Assembly (NCBI RefSeq): GCF_025971925.1
Contig: NZ_JAPDHV010000002.1
Coordinates: forward strand, 244,003 to 308,002
DNA: 64,000 nt
Direction of reading: 5' to 3'
Source: Chryseobacterium oryctis
Lineage (GTDB): Bacteria; Bacteroidota; Bacteroidia; Flavobacteriales; Weeksellaceae
Shown here one piece after another: positions 51,242 to 59,345 of the stretch. Position 1 is the first letter of the stretch. Every line of letters begins with the position of its first letter. The notes under the pieces were generated by a model. It saw only the letters and a list, made by a program, of their open reading frames with translations. It had not been told where the DNA came from and did not search any database. Made by a program: the position numbers and the translations under genes.

Positions 51242-52312
51242 ATGAGCAGAATTTTCCCGGCAGGAGTTGCCACAGGCCAATTAGTTACTGATATTTTTCA
51301 GCATGCTAAAGAAAACAAATATGCATTACCTGCAGTAAATGTAGTTGGTTCAAGTAACGTAAATGCTACGATAGAAACTGCAGCGAAATTAAACTCTCCT
51401 GTAATTATTCAATTTTCAAACGGTGGAGCAGCATTCAACGCAGGAAAAGGATTAAGTAATGATGGGCAAAAAGCAGCTATTTTAGGAGCCGTTGCTGGTG
51501 CAAAACACATCCACACACTTGCTGAAGCTTATGGAGCAACTGTAATCCTTCATACAGACCACTGTGCAAAAAAATTATTGCCTTGGATTGACGGATTAAT
51601 GGATGCTAACGAAGAATTCTTCAAGCAGACAGGAAAATCCCTTTACTCATCTCATATGCTGGATCTTTCTGAAGAACCTTTGGAAGAAAACCTAGAAATT
51701 TCTGCTAAATATTTCGAAAGAATGGCAAAAATGCAGATGACTCTTGAAGTAGAAATCGGGGTAACCGGAGGGGAAGAAGACGGAGTTGATAATTCCGGAG
51801 TTGACAATTCTTTATTGTATACTCAACCTGAAGATGTAGCTTATACTTACGAAAAATTAAAGGCAATTTCTGATAACTTTACTATTGCTGCCGCTTTTGG
51901 TAATGTACATGGTGTTTACAAGCCAGGAAATGTAGTTCTTACTCCAAAAATTCTTGATAATTCTCAGAAATTTGTTCAGGAAAAATTCGGAACAGGAATT
52001 AAACCTATTAACTTCGTATTCCACGGAGGTTCTGGATCTACATTAGAAGAAATCAGAGAAGCTATCGATTACGGTGTGATTAAAATGAACATCGATACTG
52101 ACCTTCAATTCGCTTATACAGAAGGAATCAGAGATTACATGTTAGATAAAATTGATTATTTAAGAACTCAAATCGGAAACCCTGAAGGAGAAGAAAAACC
52201 AAACAAAAAATTCTATGACCCAAGAGTTTGGGTAAGAAAAGGTGAAGAAACGTTCTCTACAAGATTGGTTCAGGCATTTGAAGATTTAAATAACATAAAT
52301 ACTTTAAAATAA
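51242..52312 (+). CDS. fbaA: Class II fructose-bisphosphate aldolase
   Basis: 356 residues, zinc-dependent TIM barrel. It splits fructose 1,6-bisphosphate in glycolysis. Zinc and active-site motifs: LHTDHCAKKLLPW, LEVEIGVTGGEEDG, GNVHGVYKPGNV and FHGGSGSTLEEIREA, plus KMNIDTDLQFAYT. The length and the ENKYALPAVNVVGS start match the E. coli FbaA subtype. Codon use is that of a highly expressed gene. Confidence 0.96.
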   Translation: MSRIFPAGVATGQLVTDIFQHAKENKYALPAVNVVGSSNVNATIETAAKLNSPVIIQFSNGGAAFNAGKGLSNDGQKAAILGAVAGAKHIHTLAEAYGATVILHTDHCAKKLLPWIDGLMDANEEFFKQTGKSLYSSHMLDLSEEPLEENLEISAKYFERMAKMQMTLEVEIGVTGGEEDGVDNSGVDNSLLYTQPEDVAYTYEKLKAISDNFTIAAAFGNVHGVYKPGNVVLTPKILDNSQKFVQEKFGTGIKPINFVFHGGSGSTLEEIREAIDYGVIKMNIDTDLQFAYTEGIRDYMLDKIDYLRTQIGNPEGEEKPNKKFYDPRVWVRKGEETFSTRLVQAFEDLNNINTLK

Positions 52313-52325
52313 GAACTTGTACATT

Positions 52326-52371
52326 TGTACTAATATTAAGGATTCGCATTGAAAACTTTAATATTAGTACA
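52326..52371. repeat. Inverted repeat between fbaA and accD
   Basis: TGTACTAATATTAA (52326-52339) and TTAATATTAGTACA (52358-52371) are perfect inverted copies with an 18-base loop. No T run follows, so a terminator is less likely than a regulatory site or folded leader. Confidence 0.6.
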
Positions 52372-52400
52372 TTTTACATTTATACATTAATACAGACAAT

Positions 52401-53255
52401 ATGGCATTCGAGTGGTTTAAAAGAAAAGCACAAAACATTACAACTTCTACTGATGAAAAAAAGGACGTTCCCAAAGGTCTTTGGCATCAGACTCCTTCAG
52501 GAAAAATAGTTGAGCATGAAGAGCTTAAAAGAAATAACTATGTTTCTCCGGAAGACGGATTTCATGTAAGAATAGGAAGTGCCGAGTTTTTCGACATCCT
52601 TTTTGACGAAGGTAAATTCACTGAATTAGACGCTAATGTTGAAAGTATAGATATTCTAAAATTCAAAGATACAAAGGCTTATACAGACCGTTTAAAAGAG
52701 GTAAAAGCAAAAACAAAACTTACTGATTCTATCAGAAATGCTGTTGGTACAGTAAACGGAACAAAAATGGTGGTTTCTTGTATGGATTTCGCTTTTATTG
52801 GAGGTTCTTTGGGTTCTGTAATGGGCGAAAAAATAAGAAGAGCTGTTGATTACTGTATCGCAAAAAAACTTCCTTATATGATTATTTGTCAATCAGGAGG
52901 TGCAAGAATGCAGGAAGCAACTTATTCTTTGATGCAATTGGCCAAAGTACAGGCAAAATTAGCCCAACTTTCTGAAGCTGGTCTTTTATACATCGCTTAT
53001 CTTTGCGACCCTACATTTGGAGGTATTACTGCTTCTTTTGCAATGACTGCTGATATCATCATGGCAGAGCCAAAAGCCTTAATCGGTTTTGCAGGTCCTA
53101 GAGTTATCCGTGAAACTATCGGTAGAGATTTACCGGAAGGTTTCCAAACATCCGAATTCCTTCAGGAAAAAGGATTTGTTGATTTCATTGTAAAAAGAAC
53201 TGAAATTAAAGAAACTGTATCTAAAACAGTAAATTTATTAGCCGCAAAAGCTTAA
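52401..53255 (+). CDS. accD: Acetyl-CoA carboxylase carboxyltransferase beta subunit
   Basis: 284 residues. It transfers the carboxyl group from biotin to acetyl-CoA as a heterotetramer with AccA. Crotonase fold with DSIRNAVGTVNG, the GSLGSVMGEKI helix, ICQSGGARMQEA and DPTFGGITASFAM. The N-terminus (WHQTPSGKIVEHEELKRN, then YVSPEDGFH) occupies the place of the usual zinc ribbon but lacks all four cysteines. This loss is common in Bacteroidota AccD. accA is not nearby. Confidence 0.95.
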   Translation: MAFEWFKRKAQNITTSTDEKKDVPKGLWHQTPSGKIVEHEELKRNNYVSPEDGFHVRIGSAEFFDILFDEGKFTELDANVESIDILKFKDTKAYTDRLKEVKAKTKLTDSIRNAVGTVNGTKMVVSCMDFAFIGGSLGSVMGEKIRRAVDYCIAKKLPYMIICQSGGARMQEATYSLMQLAKVQAKLAQLSEAGLLYIAYLCDPTFGGITASFAMTADIIMAEPKALIGFAGPRVIRETIGRDLPEGFQTSEFLQEKGFVDFIVKRTEIKETVSKTVNLLAAKA

Positions 53256-53278
53256 ATTTGTAACCAATACAATACGGT

Positions 53279-53307
53279 CTCTCTCTAATTAGGGAGAGAT
53301 TTTTATT
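53279..53307 (+). terminator. Terminator of accD
   Basis: TCTCTC (53280-53285) pairs with GAGAGA (53294-53299), followed by a T run that ends one base before the next ATG (53309). As at 4247, the terminator abuts the start of the next gene. Confidence 0.65.
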
Positions 53308-53308
53308 T

Positions 53309-53818
53309 ATGAGAACTTTTAAAATATTTTTTAATACGATTCGGAGCTTGAGCTTTAAAAAGATAATACGTCTTTTATCGCTTGTTTTACCACATCCTCT
53401 ATTTTCTTTATTAAGTTTTCATGCAACGGTTCAGGCATTTACAATTGCTCAGAAAAAATATCCAAAAACAGCTTCTAATAACGGAATTGGTAATGCTTTC
53501 AGACATGCACTTTGGTGCGCCTTCATCATGATGTATTGCTGTAAAGTTTCATCTCCTGAAAAATCTTTGGTTTTTTGTAAAAAAATAACAGATTTGCACG
53601 AAGAATTATTTCCGAACGAACCTTTAGAAACAAAAATGGATCTACACAACAATAAAATTGGAATGGATTATTTCATGGAACTTTTACCCGGAATTCATCG
53701 TCAGTTTTTTGAAAAAAGCTTTTTTGTTGATGGTTTGGAGAAGAAAATGAAAGAAGTAAAAGTTCTAAAAAATCTGGATGATAATTTTGAAGGATTCTTA
53801 GTATATCTTCAGGAATAA
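53309..53818 (+). CDS. DUF6973 domain-containing protein
   Basis: 169 residues. A hydrophobic N-terminal third precedes the conserved core NNGIGNAFRHALWCAF, then DLHEELFPNEPLETKMDLHNN. The Asn/Arg/His and DLHNN motifs characterise this uncharacterised family (His/Asp-rich, phospholipase-like core suspected). The basic start (MRTFKIFFNTIRSLSFKKIIR) may associate with membrane. Not translationally coupled to a neighbour. Confidence 0.75.
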   Translation: MRTFKIFFNTIRSLSFKKIIRLLSLVLPHPLFSLLSFHATVQAFTIAQKKYPKTASNNGIGNAFRHALWCAFIMMYCCKVSSPEKSLVFCKKITDLHEELFPNEPLETKMDLHNNKIGMDYFMELLPGIHRQFFEKSFFVDGLEKKMKEVKVLKNLDDNFEGFLVYLQE

Positions 53819-53875
53819 TTTTTCTCCAGTTTATTTTAATTTATTATCTTTTCTCAATATTTTTAATTTAATCAA

Positions 53876-55279
53876 ATGGTTCTCAGCAGAATTTGGTCGG
53901 CTTTTATTATTATAGCAATTTCCATTGCAAGTATAAAATACATTTCATCAGACCATTACAAAACCATTTTCAATGATATGGTTGTTGGTAAAGGAGGTGA
54001 TACGGTACAGATTGCAATACAGAAAATGAATTCTCTCTCACCTATCGTACAAGATAGTTTGATGAAAAAACCTGATTTTGCAGACAGTAGAATTCATTAT
54101 AAAACAGATTCTCTGAAACAAGATGTAAAAGTTTACCGAGTTCAGGAAGCTGATGGAGTTATCGGTACCTCAGAAACTGCCGTAAAAATATGTCTTGGTT
54201 TAATTGGAATTATGACTCTTTTCATGGGATTCATGAGTATTGCTGAAAAAGCTGGTGGAATTAATCTACTAAGCCGATTGATTCAACCTTTTTTCTCAAA
54301 ATTATTTCCGGACATCCCTAAAAACCACCCTGCTTTTGGACATATGTTGATGAATTTTAGCGCCAATCTTCTTGGTTTGGATAATGCGGCAACTCCTTTT
54401 GGATTAAAAGCAATGGAAAGTCTCCAAACTTTAAACCCCAATAAAGACACAGCGAGTAATTCTCAAATCATGTTCTTATGTCTTCATGCAGGAGGAATGA
54501 CCTTAATTCCTGTCTCTATCATTGCTATCAGAGCATCGATGGGTTCAAAAACACCAACGGATATTTTTCTCCCGTGTATGATTGCAACTTTTGCAGCAAC
54601 ATTGGCCGCAATGATTATCGTTTCTTTATATCAAAAGATAAATTTGTTAAAACCCATTGTTCTTGTTTATGTTGGAGGTATTTCTGCAATTATTGGTTTA
54701 TTGGTTGTTTATTTGGTACAATTGAGTAAAAACGAACTTGATGATTTTAGTAAAGTTCTAAGCAACGGTTTGATTCTCTTTATTTTCCTAGCCATAGTTT
54801 TAGGTGCGGTTTATAAAAAAATAAATATTTTTGATGCCTTTATTGAAGGAGCAAAAGATGGTTTTACAACCTGCGTTAAAATCATTCCTTATTTGGTTGG
54901 AATGCTGATTGCAATTTCTTTACTAAGAACTTCGGGAGTTTTTGATGTGATTATTGACGGAATGAAATGGGTTGCAAATATGGCTCATTTTGATTCAAGA
55001 TTTGTGGATGGTCTTCCGACAGCTTTAATAAAACCTTTATCTGGTTCTGGAGCCAGAGGAATGATGGTGGATACGATGGCAACATTTGGAGCAGATAGTT
55101 TTCAGGGAAAATTGGCTGCAGTTCTTCAGGGAAGCTCAGATACCACATTTTACGTTATTGCCGTTTATTTTGGAGCTGTAGCTGTGAAAAACACAAGATA
55201 CACGGTAATTGCCATGCTTTTGGCGGATTTAGTAGGTATTATTACTTCAATTGCGTTGGCATATTTATTTTTTGCGTAA
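53876..55279 (+). CDS. Fused SpmA-SpmB nucleoside-recognition membrane protein
   Basis: 467 residues with about ten hydrophobic helices. Two Gate (nucleoside-recognition) domains are fused. The first carries GHMLMNFSANLLGLDNAATPFG and MFLCLHAGGMTLIP, as in SpmA. The second has DGFTTCVKIIPYLVGML and TALIKPLSGSGARGMMVD, as in SpmB. In spore formers they are two genes; the fusion is normal in non-sporulating Bacteroidota, where the role is unknown. The stop abuts the next gene's ATG directly. Confidence 0.9.
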   Translation: MVLSRIWSAFIIIAISIASIKYISSDHYKTIFNDMVVGKGGDTVQIAIQKMNSLSPIVQDSLMKKPDFADSRIHYKTDSLKQDVKVYRVQEADGVIGTSETAVKICLGLIGIMTLFMGFMSIAEKAGGINLLSRLIQPFFSKLFPDIPKNHPAFGHMLMNFSANLLGLDNAATPFGLKAMESLQTLNPNKDTASNSQIMFLCLHAGGMTLIPVSIIAIRASMGSKTPTDIFLPCMIATFAATLAAMIIVSLYQKINLLKPIVLVYVGGISAIIGLLVVYLVQLSKNELDDFSKVLSNGLILFIFLAIVLGAVYKKINIFDAFIEGAKDGFTTCVKIIPYLVGMLIAISLLRTSGVFDVIIDGMKWVANMAHFDSRFVDGLPTALIKPLSGSGARGMMVDTMATFGADSFQGKLAAVLQGSSDTTFYVIAVYFGAVAVKNTRYTVIAMLLADLVGIITSIALAYLFFA

Positions 55280-56017
55280 ATGAAGGCCTATATACAAACA
55301 AACAAAAGTGGAGAATTCTATAATGTAAACGCATTTGTAGCTTTTGAAGGTTTTAAAAATTTTGGTTACGAAATAGAAAAGTTTGTTGATGCACACGAAA
55401 TCTCAGACAATAATCCTGAAAATATAGTTGTTGGAGGAATCGGAAACATCAGAAAAAGGCTACAGAATTTAAATATTCGTCGCCCAGATAAAGAAATTGA
55501 CTATCCTGAAGAACTAAAGTCTTTTTTAAAAAGGAACATTTGGGAATCAACAATTAATCAAGTTTTTGCAGATAAATCTAGTTGGAACATTTTCATTAAA
55601 CCTAAAACAGAAACAAAATTATTTGCTGGAAAAGTAATCCAAACTGAAATGGATTTTTTAGGAATTATTAATGAAGAAAAAGACATTGAGGTACTATGTT
55701 CCGAACTTATTGATTTTAAGACAGAATGGAGGTGTTTTATCAGATATAAAGAGATTCTAGACATAAGAAGATATAAAGGCGACTGGGATACGAAAATAGA
55801 TTTAAAAACGATTGTATCAGCCATAAATTCATTCACATCTCAACCCAACTCGTATGCTTTGGATTTCGGAGTCAATGAGAAAGGAGAAACCATATTAGTG
55901 GAAGTTAATGACGGACATTCATTAGGAACTTATGGCCTATCATCCTCTAACTATGCAAAATTTCTCTCTGCAAGATGGAGTGAACTCACCCAAACTGAAG
56001 ATTATTTAAATTTTTAA
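55280..56017 (+). CDS. ATP-grasp domain protein (DUF4343 type)
   Basis: 245 residues. The C-terminal about 150 residues form an ATP-grasp domain: FIKPKTETKLFAGKVI, LIDFKTEWRCFIRYKEIL, and the metal-binding end SYALDFGVNEKGETILVEVND. The N-terminal part (AFVAFEGFKNFGYEIEKF) is the matching pre-ATP-grasp region. Members join an amine or carboxylate with ATP use; the substrate is unknown. Its ATG follows the previous stop with no gap. Confidence 0.85.
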   Translation: MKAYIQTNKSGEFYNVNAFVAFEGFKNFGYEIEKFVDAHEISDNNPENIVVGGIGNIRKRLQNLNIRRPDKEIDYPEELKSFLKRNIWESTINQVFADKSSWNIFIKPKTETKLFAGKVIQTEMDFLGIINEEKDIEVLCSELIDFKTEWRCFIRYKEILDIRRYKGDWDTKIDLKTIVSAINSFTSQPNSYALDFGVNEKGETILVEVNDGHSLGTYGLSSSNYAKFLSARWSELTQTEDYLNF

Positions 56018-56035
56018 TTAAACAACAAACAAAGT

Positions 56036-56428
56036 ATGATTACCGATAAAGAATTCACATTACGACTAATACGTCAGCTATCTCAAGCATTAGAAAAACT
56101 GATTTTAGACAAACCAGAGGAAAGTTTGATGCAAAAAGAATTGGATTTCGATACTTTAATGCGAGATATTTTCAAAATGAATTTCACGGAAGTTTCTTCA
56201 AAGACTAAAGAAGAACTTATCGAAATCGTCAACGAAAGACAGGAAAGAGACCACAAAGATTATTATGAAATGCTTGGCAACCTTTTCTATTTTCATGGTA
56301 AAACAACAAACAATAATGAGTTTTTAGACAAAGCAAAAACTTTCTACGAATTATACCTTCAAACAAGTGGTATTTTTGCACTGCCAATTATCAATAGAAT
56401 CTCAGAAATAAAAAAAGCACTTGATTAA
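56036..56428 (+). CDS. Small helical protein of unknown function
   Basis: 130 residues, cytoplasmic and helical (FTLRLIRQLSQALEKLILDK; KTKEELIEIVNERQERDHKD), with a TPR-like last third (AKTFYELYLQTSGIFALPII). No family recognised with confidence. It follows the ATP-grasp gene by 18 bases and ends inside a terminator. Confidence 0.65.
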   Translation: MITDKEFTLRLIRQLSQALEKLILDKPEESLMQKELDFDTLMRDIFKMNFTEVSSKTKEELIEIVNERQERDHKDYYEMLGNLFYFHGKTTNNNEFLDKAKTFYELYLQTSGIFALPIINRISEIKKALD

Positions 56429-56446
56429 AGTGCTTTTATATTTTTA
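56413..56446. terminator. Bidirectional terminator between convergent genes
   Basis: AAAAGCACTT pairs with AAGTGCTTTT around a 5-base loop (stop codon included), followed by T-rich sequence. Confidence 0.75.
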
Positions 56447-57334
56447 AAAAGTAATTTTATACGTTCCTGTTGAAGAAGTGTTAGCTTTTTCGGCTTTTAC
56501 ATATTTTTTAACCCAGGAAATAGCATTCGAACTGATACAAGGGTCTGATGTTCCACTGGATCTTCTTGCTGAAACTACATTCCCCGCTTTATCAACTGTA
56601 TATGCAATTGTAATTGTTCCGCTTGCTGTACAATTATTTGCGGGTTGCGAGCCTCCTCTACCCATCGTTCCTGGTATAAATCCGACTAACTTTCTGTCAA
56701 TACCTACTTTACTGTCTCCATTTCCATCACCTCCTAAAGGATCTCCTGCATTCCCAATTCCAGTTCCATCTCCTTGGCTTCCTGCTTTCGTTCCTCTTCC
56801 TTTAATTAGATTACCGATTGCAGCATTTCCTTTCCCGTCACCACTTCCTGTTTTAGAATTTGCCGTTGTTGCTCCAGATTTTTTAGTGTTTTTTGAAGAA
56901 CTTGAAGCTACAGTTTCTTTTATATCAGACTTTTTTGACTCCTCTTTCTTAGGAGCACTAACTTTAGAATTATTTCCTGTTACAACTTTATCTTTGGGTT
57001 CTGATTTTTTAATTACAGGTTCTGGCTTGGGTTCTGGCTTAATAATAGTTTTAGTTTCAGGAACAGGTGTTTCTATAGGTTCTGATGTTACCTCTTCCGT
57101 TACAGAAGCTAGACTCCCCTCCTGTTCTGCTGGTTCTTCAACTCCATCTCCATTTCTATTATCTCCAAAATTCACCAACATGGTTGTAATAACTTCCGGC
57201 TCCTGTTGTAGATCCGGTTTTAATTTATATAAAAAAACGAATAACAAAATAGCAGACCAAATAAGGATAGAAAGCAGTGCGCTCTTTATCCTGTCTCTAT
57301 TTTGCTCATCTTTATTTACAATCTGGCTTCTCAT
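56444..57334 (-). CDS. tonB: TonB energy transducer
   Basis: 296 residues from the ATG at 57332-57334. A longer in-frame start at 57421 would overlap exbD and precede an ordinary N-terminus. One transmembrane helix (about 19-38: SALLSILIWSAILLFVFLYK) anchors it. A Pro/Glu/Lys-rich spacer (PKPEPVIKKSEPK) and a Gly/Ser/Asn-rich stretch cross the periplasm. The C-terminal domain (TASGTITIAYTVDKAGNVVS to TGTYKITF) contacts outer-membrane receptors. It ends an exbB-exbD-tonB operon. The Gly-rich segment is unusually long. Confidence 0.9.
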   Translation of the reverse strand: MRSQIVNKDEQNRDRIKSALLSILIWSAILLFVFLYKLKPDLQQEPEVITTMLVNFGDNRNGDGVEEPAEQEGSLASVTEEVTSEPIETPVPETKTIIKPEPKPEPVIKKSEPKDKVVTGNNSKVSAPKKEESKKSDIKETVASSSSKNTKKSGATTANSKTGSGDGKGNAAIGNLIKGRGTKAGSQGDGTGIGNAGDPLGGDGNGDSKVGIDRKLVGFIPGTMGRGGSQPANNCTASGTITIAYTVDKAGNVVSARRSSGTSDPCISSNAISWVKKYVKAEKANTSSTGTYKITF

Positions 57335-57371
57335 CTTAAAATGATCTTTGCCGGATTTTCCGGACGTACTA

Positions 57372-57767
57372 TTAATCTTTAACCGTTGCAATGGCGATAT
57401 TAAATTTATATTTTTCAGCAATTTCCATCACAAAAACAACATCTTTATGCATCGTGTTTTCATCAGCTCTTATCGTAAAAGATTTGTTTGTCTGATTTTT
57501 CAACTTATTTACAATTGTAGACTCAAGCTGAGCTCTTGTAACAGGATTATCATCTACAAAATACGAACCATCAGGCTTTACACTTACCACCAATGGGTTA
57601 GGAATATTATCAGCCACCGTATCCGCTTTGGGTAATTTCACATCGATTGCACTCTGATTGGCAGCCGAAGAAGTTACCATAAAGAATATCAGCATCAGTA
57701 AGATAACGTCTGTCATCGCAGCTAAACTGAATTCCGGATTCGCTTTATTTCTTCTTTGAATTTTCAT
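57372..57767 (-). CDS. exbD: Biopolymer transport protein ExbD
   Basis: 131 residues. Single N-terminal helix (AAMTDVILLMLIFFMVTSSA) with the proton-translocating Asp, then a periplasmic domain with IDVKLPKADTV and VDDNPVTRAQLESTI and a KDVVFVMEIAEKYKF end. It forms the ExbB-ExbD motor that energises TonB. Middle gene of the operon. Confidence 0.92.
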   Translation of the reverse strand: MKIQRRNKANPEFSLAAMTDVILLMLIFFMVTSSAANQSAIDVKLPKADTVADNIPNPLVVSVKPDGSYFVDDNPVTRAQLESTIVNKLKNQTNKSFTIRADENTMHKDVVFVMEIAEKYKFNIAIATVKD

Positions 57768-57825
57768 CTGTTTACTCTTATTTTTCTAATTATCAGACGG
57801 AACCTTACGGTTTCATAAGAAAGAT

Positions 57826-58530
57826 TTATAAAGGTTTATTGATAAGGTCTAAAAATTCTCCGGACATATTCTGCGCTTTCAATACAAACTTGTCTATTCT
57901 CGTTAAAAGTATATTATAGAAAAAGTTTGCAGGAATAGCAACTGCCAAACCAACCGCTGTTTGTCCCAAAGCTGTGTAAATACCTTCAGACAACGTTTTT
58001 GGAGAAAAAGAACCCGTTGCCTGGGACAAATTAAAGAATGCAATAATCATCCCGATTACCGTACCTAAAAGACCTAACATCGGGGCAATACTTGGTACAA
58101 CAGCCAAAAGATTCAGGTTCTTTTCCATATTGGCAACCTCAACCTGAGCCTGAGATTCCATCGCACTTACAATGTCAGAAACAGGGCGTCCCAATCTTGA
58201 AATTCCTTTTTCTAAAATTCTACCTTCAGGAGAATTTTGTCTCTTACAATAGTCTGCTGCAGATTCTATTTTTCCTTCTTTGATAAAATCTTCAATGTTA
58301 TCCATAAAATTAGCATCCGTCTTTGATGTTAATCTTTTAATAAAGAAAAAGCGTTCAAAAAATAGATATACAGAAAATACTCCCAAAGCCAATACAGTTA
58401 CCATAACTATCTTAGCGAAAGCTCCTCCATGAAACATTATTTTCCAAAATGAAAATTCTAAATCGTCTGCAGCAATTGCAGGTGTAGCGATTTGGGCAAA
58501 TAAAATCTGAGTAAGTTCAGTTAACAGCAT
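57826..58530 (-). CDS. exbB: MotA/TolQ/ExbB proton channel (ExbB)
   Basis: 234 residues with three transmembrane helices. Core motifs: GISRLGRPVSDIVSAMES, NLNLLAVVPSIAPMLGLLGTVIGMI and LSEGIYTALGQTAVGLAVAIP. It forms the pentameric channel around ExbD. First gene of the operon with exbD and tonB. Residues 10-20 before the first helix (IATPAIAADDLEF) are typical for flavobacterial members. Confidence 0.93.
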   Translation of the reverse strand: MLLTELTQILFAQIATPAIAADDLEFSFWKIMFHGGAFAKIVMVTVLALGVFSVYLFFERFFFIKRLTSKTDANFMDNIEDFIKEGKIESAADYCKRQNSPEGRILEKGISRLGRPVSDIVSAMESQAQVEVANMEKNLNLLAVVPSIAPMLGLLGTVIGMIIAFFNLSQATGSFSPKTLSEGIYTALGQTAVGLAVAIPANFFYNILLTRIDKFVLKAQNMSGEFLDLINKPL

Positions 58531-58561
58531 TACTGTGAATATTTTATAAAGGTTTAAACGA

Positions 58562-58569
58562 CAAAAATA
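58562..58569 (-). promoter_or_regulatory. Promoter -7 element (TATTTTTG) for exbB
   Basis: TAnnTTTG on the minus strand, 31 bases before the exbB ATG; no -33 TTG at the usual spacing. Confidence 0.4.
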
Positions 58570-58710
58570 ATGGAATATTATTAATTAAGCTCTTAAAAAT
58601 TGCTTAAAAACCACTTAAAAAAGTGTTATTTCCAATAAGCAGCAAATTTCTTTCCAAAACCAGTTTGAAAAGAAATTTGATATAAAAAAAATAATAAGGT
58701 TTAAGATTAT

Positions 58711-59172
58711 TTAATCTTCATCTACCTCAATATCGTCTTGCTTAAATTCGCATTTTAGTTTAAAAGGAATGGGATTGTCAGATCCTGTATAGAAATCATC
58801 AATCGTTCCCTTCCATATTACCTGAAGCTCTCCTTCTTCGTTCTTTTCAAAAAGAAGCTCATTATCATAGATATAAGCCTCTTCATCATCAAACAAATCA
58901 ACTTCTGTATAGGTATCCTCATCAGAATCACTGATGTTGATTGTTTTTCCTTCTAATTCCGAAGAATCAATAGGGAAATCGAAGATTTCAAGTGAAAGTT
59001 GAGGAAAATTGTATTGTAGTGAATCATCATCCACATGATCCAAACTGTCATCCGTAATAATCTCAACCTCTAAAAAATGTTGCTGGTTGCTGTAAACTGC
59101 TTTACAATAAGTATTTCTAATATTGTACTTTAGCGTTTCATCCGGATGGTAAATTTTTAAAATCCCTTTCAT
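58711..59172 (-). CDS. Acidic protein of unknown function
   Basis: 153 residues, beta-rich and very acidic (DDSLDHVDDDSLQYNF; SDSDEDTYTEVDLFDDEEAY), ending DDIEVDED. No signal peptide. I do not recognise a family, though such acidic proteins are frequent in Chryseobacterium genomes. Stand-alone leftward gene upstream of the exbB promoter. Confidence 0.65.
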   Translation of the reverse strand: MKGILKIYHPDETLKYNIRNTYCKAVYSNQQHFLEVEIITDDSLDHVDDDSLQYNFPQLSLEIFDFPIDSSELEGKTINISDSDEDTYTEVDLFDDEEAYIYDNELLFEKNEEGELQVIWKGTIDDFYTGSDNPIPFKLKCEFKQDDIEVDED

Positions 59173-59316
59173 TTTTTCTTAAAAAAGAGCTGTAATAATA
59201 TGATTGTTAAACGTTTTCAGCAAAGATAAAAAATTGATTGAATGTGAAAAATTTTTTGAAAAGTATTTTTAAAAAATCAACTTCAATTAATGATTCTGCT
59301 TATTCTAAATTATACT

Positions 59317-59324
59317 TATTTTTG
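59317..59324 (+). promoter_or_regulatory. Promoter -7 element (TATTTTTG)
   Basis: TAnnTTTG match 21 bases before the ATG at 59346. Confidence 0.45.
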
Positions 59325-59345
59325 TTTTCATAAAGATTCTGAAAA

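Noticed and set aside
56478..57344. Open frame of 288 codons on the plus strand opposite tonB
   Set aside because: Mirror of the low-complexity Pro/Gly/Ser region of tonB; tonB has domain support and operon context.
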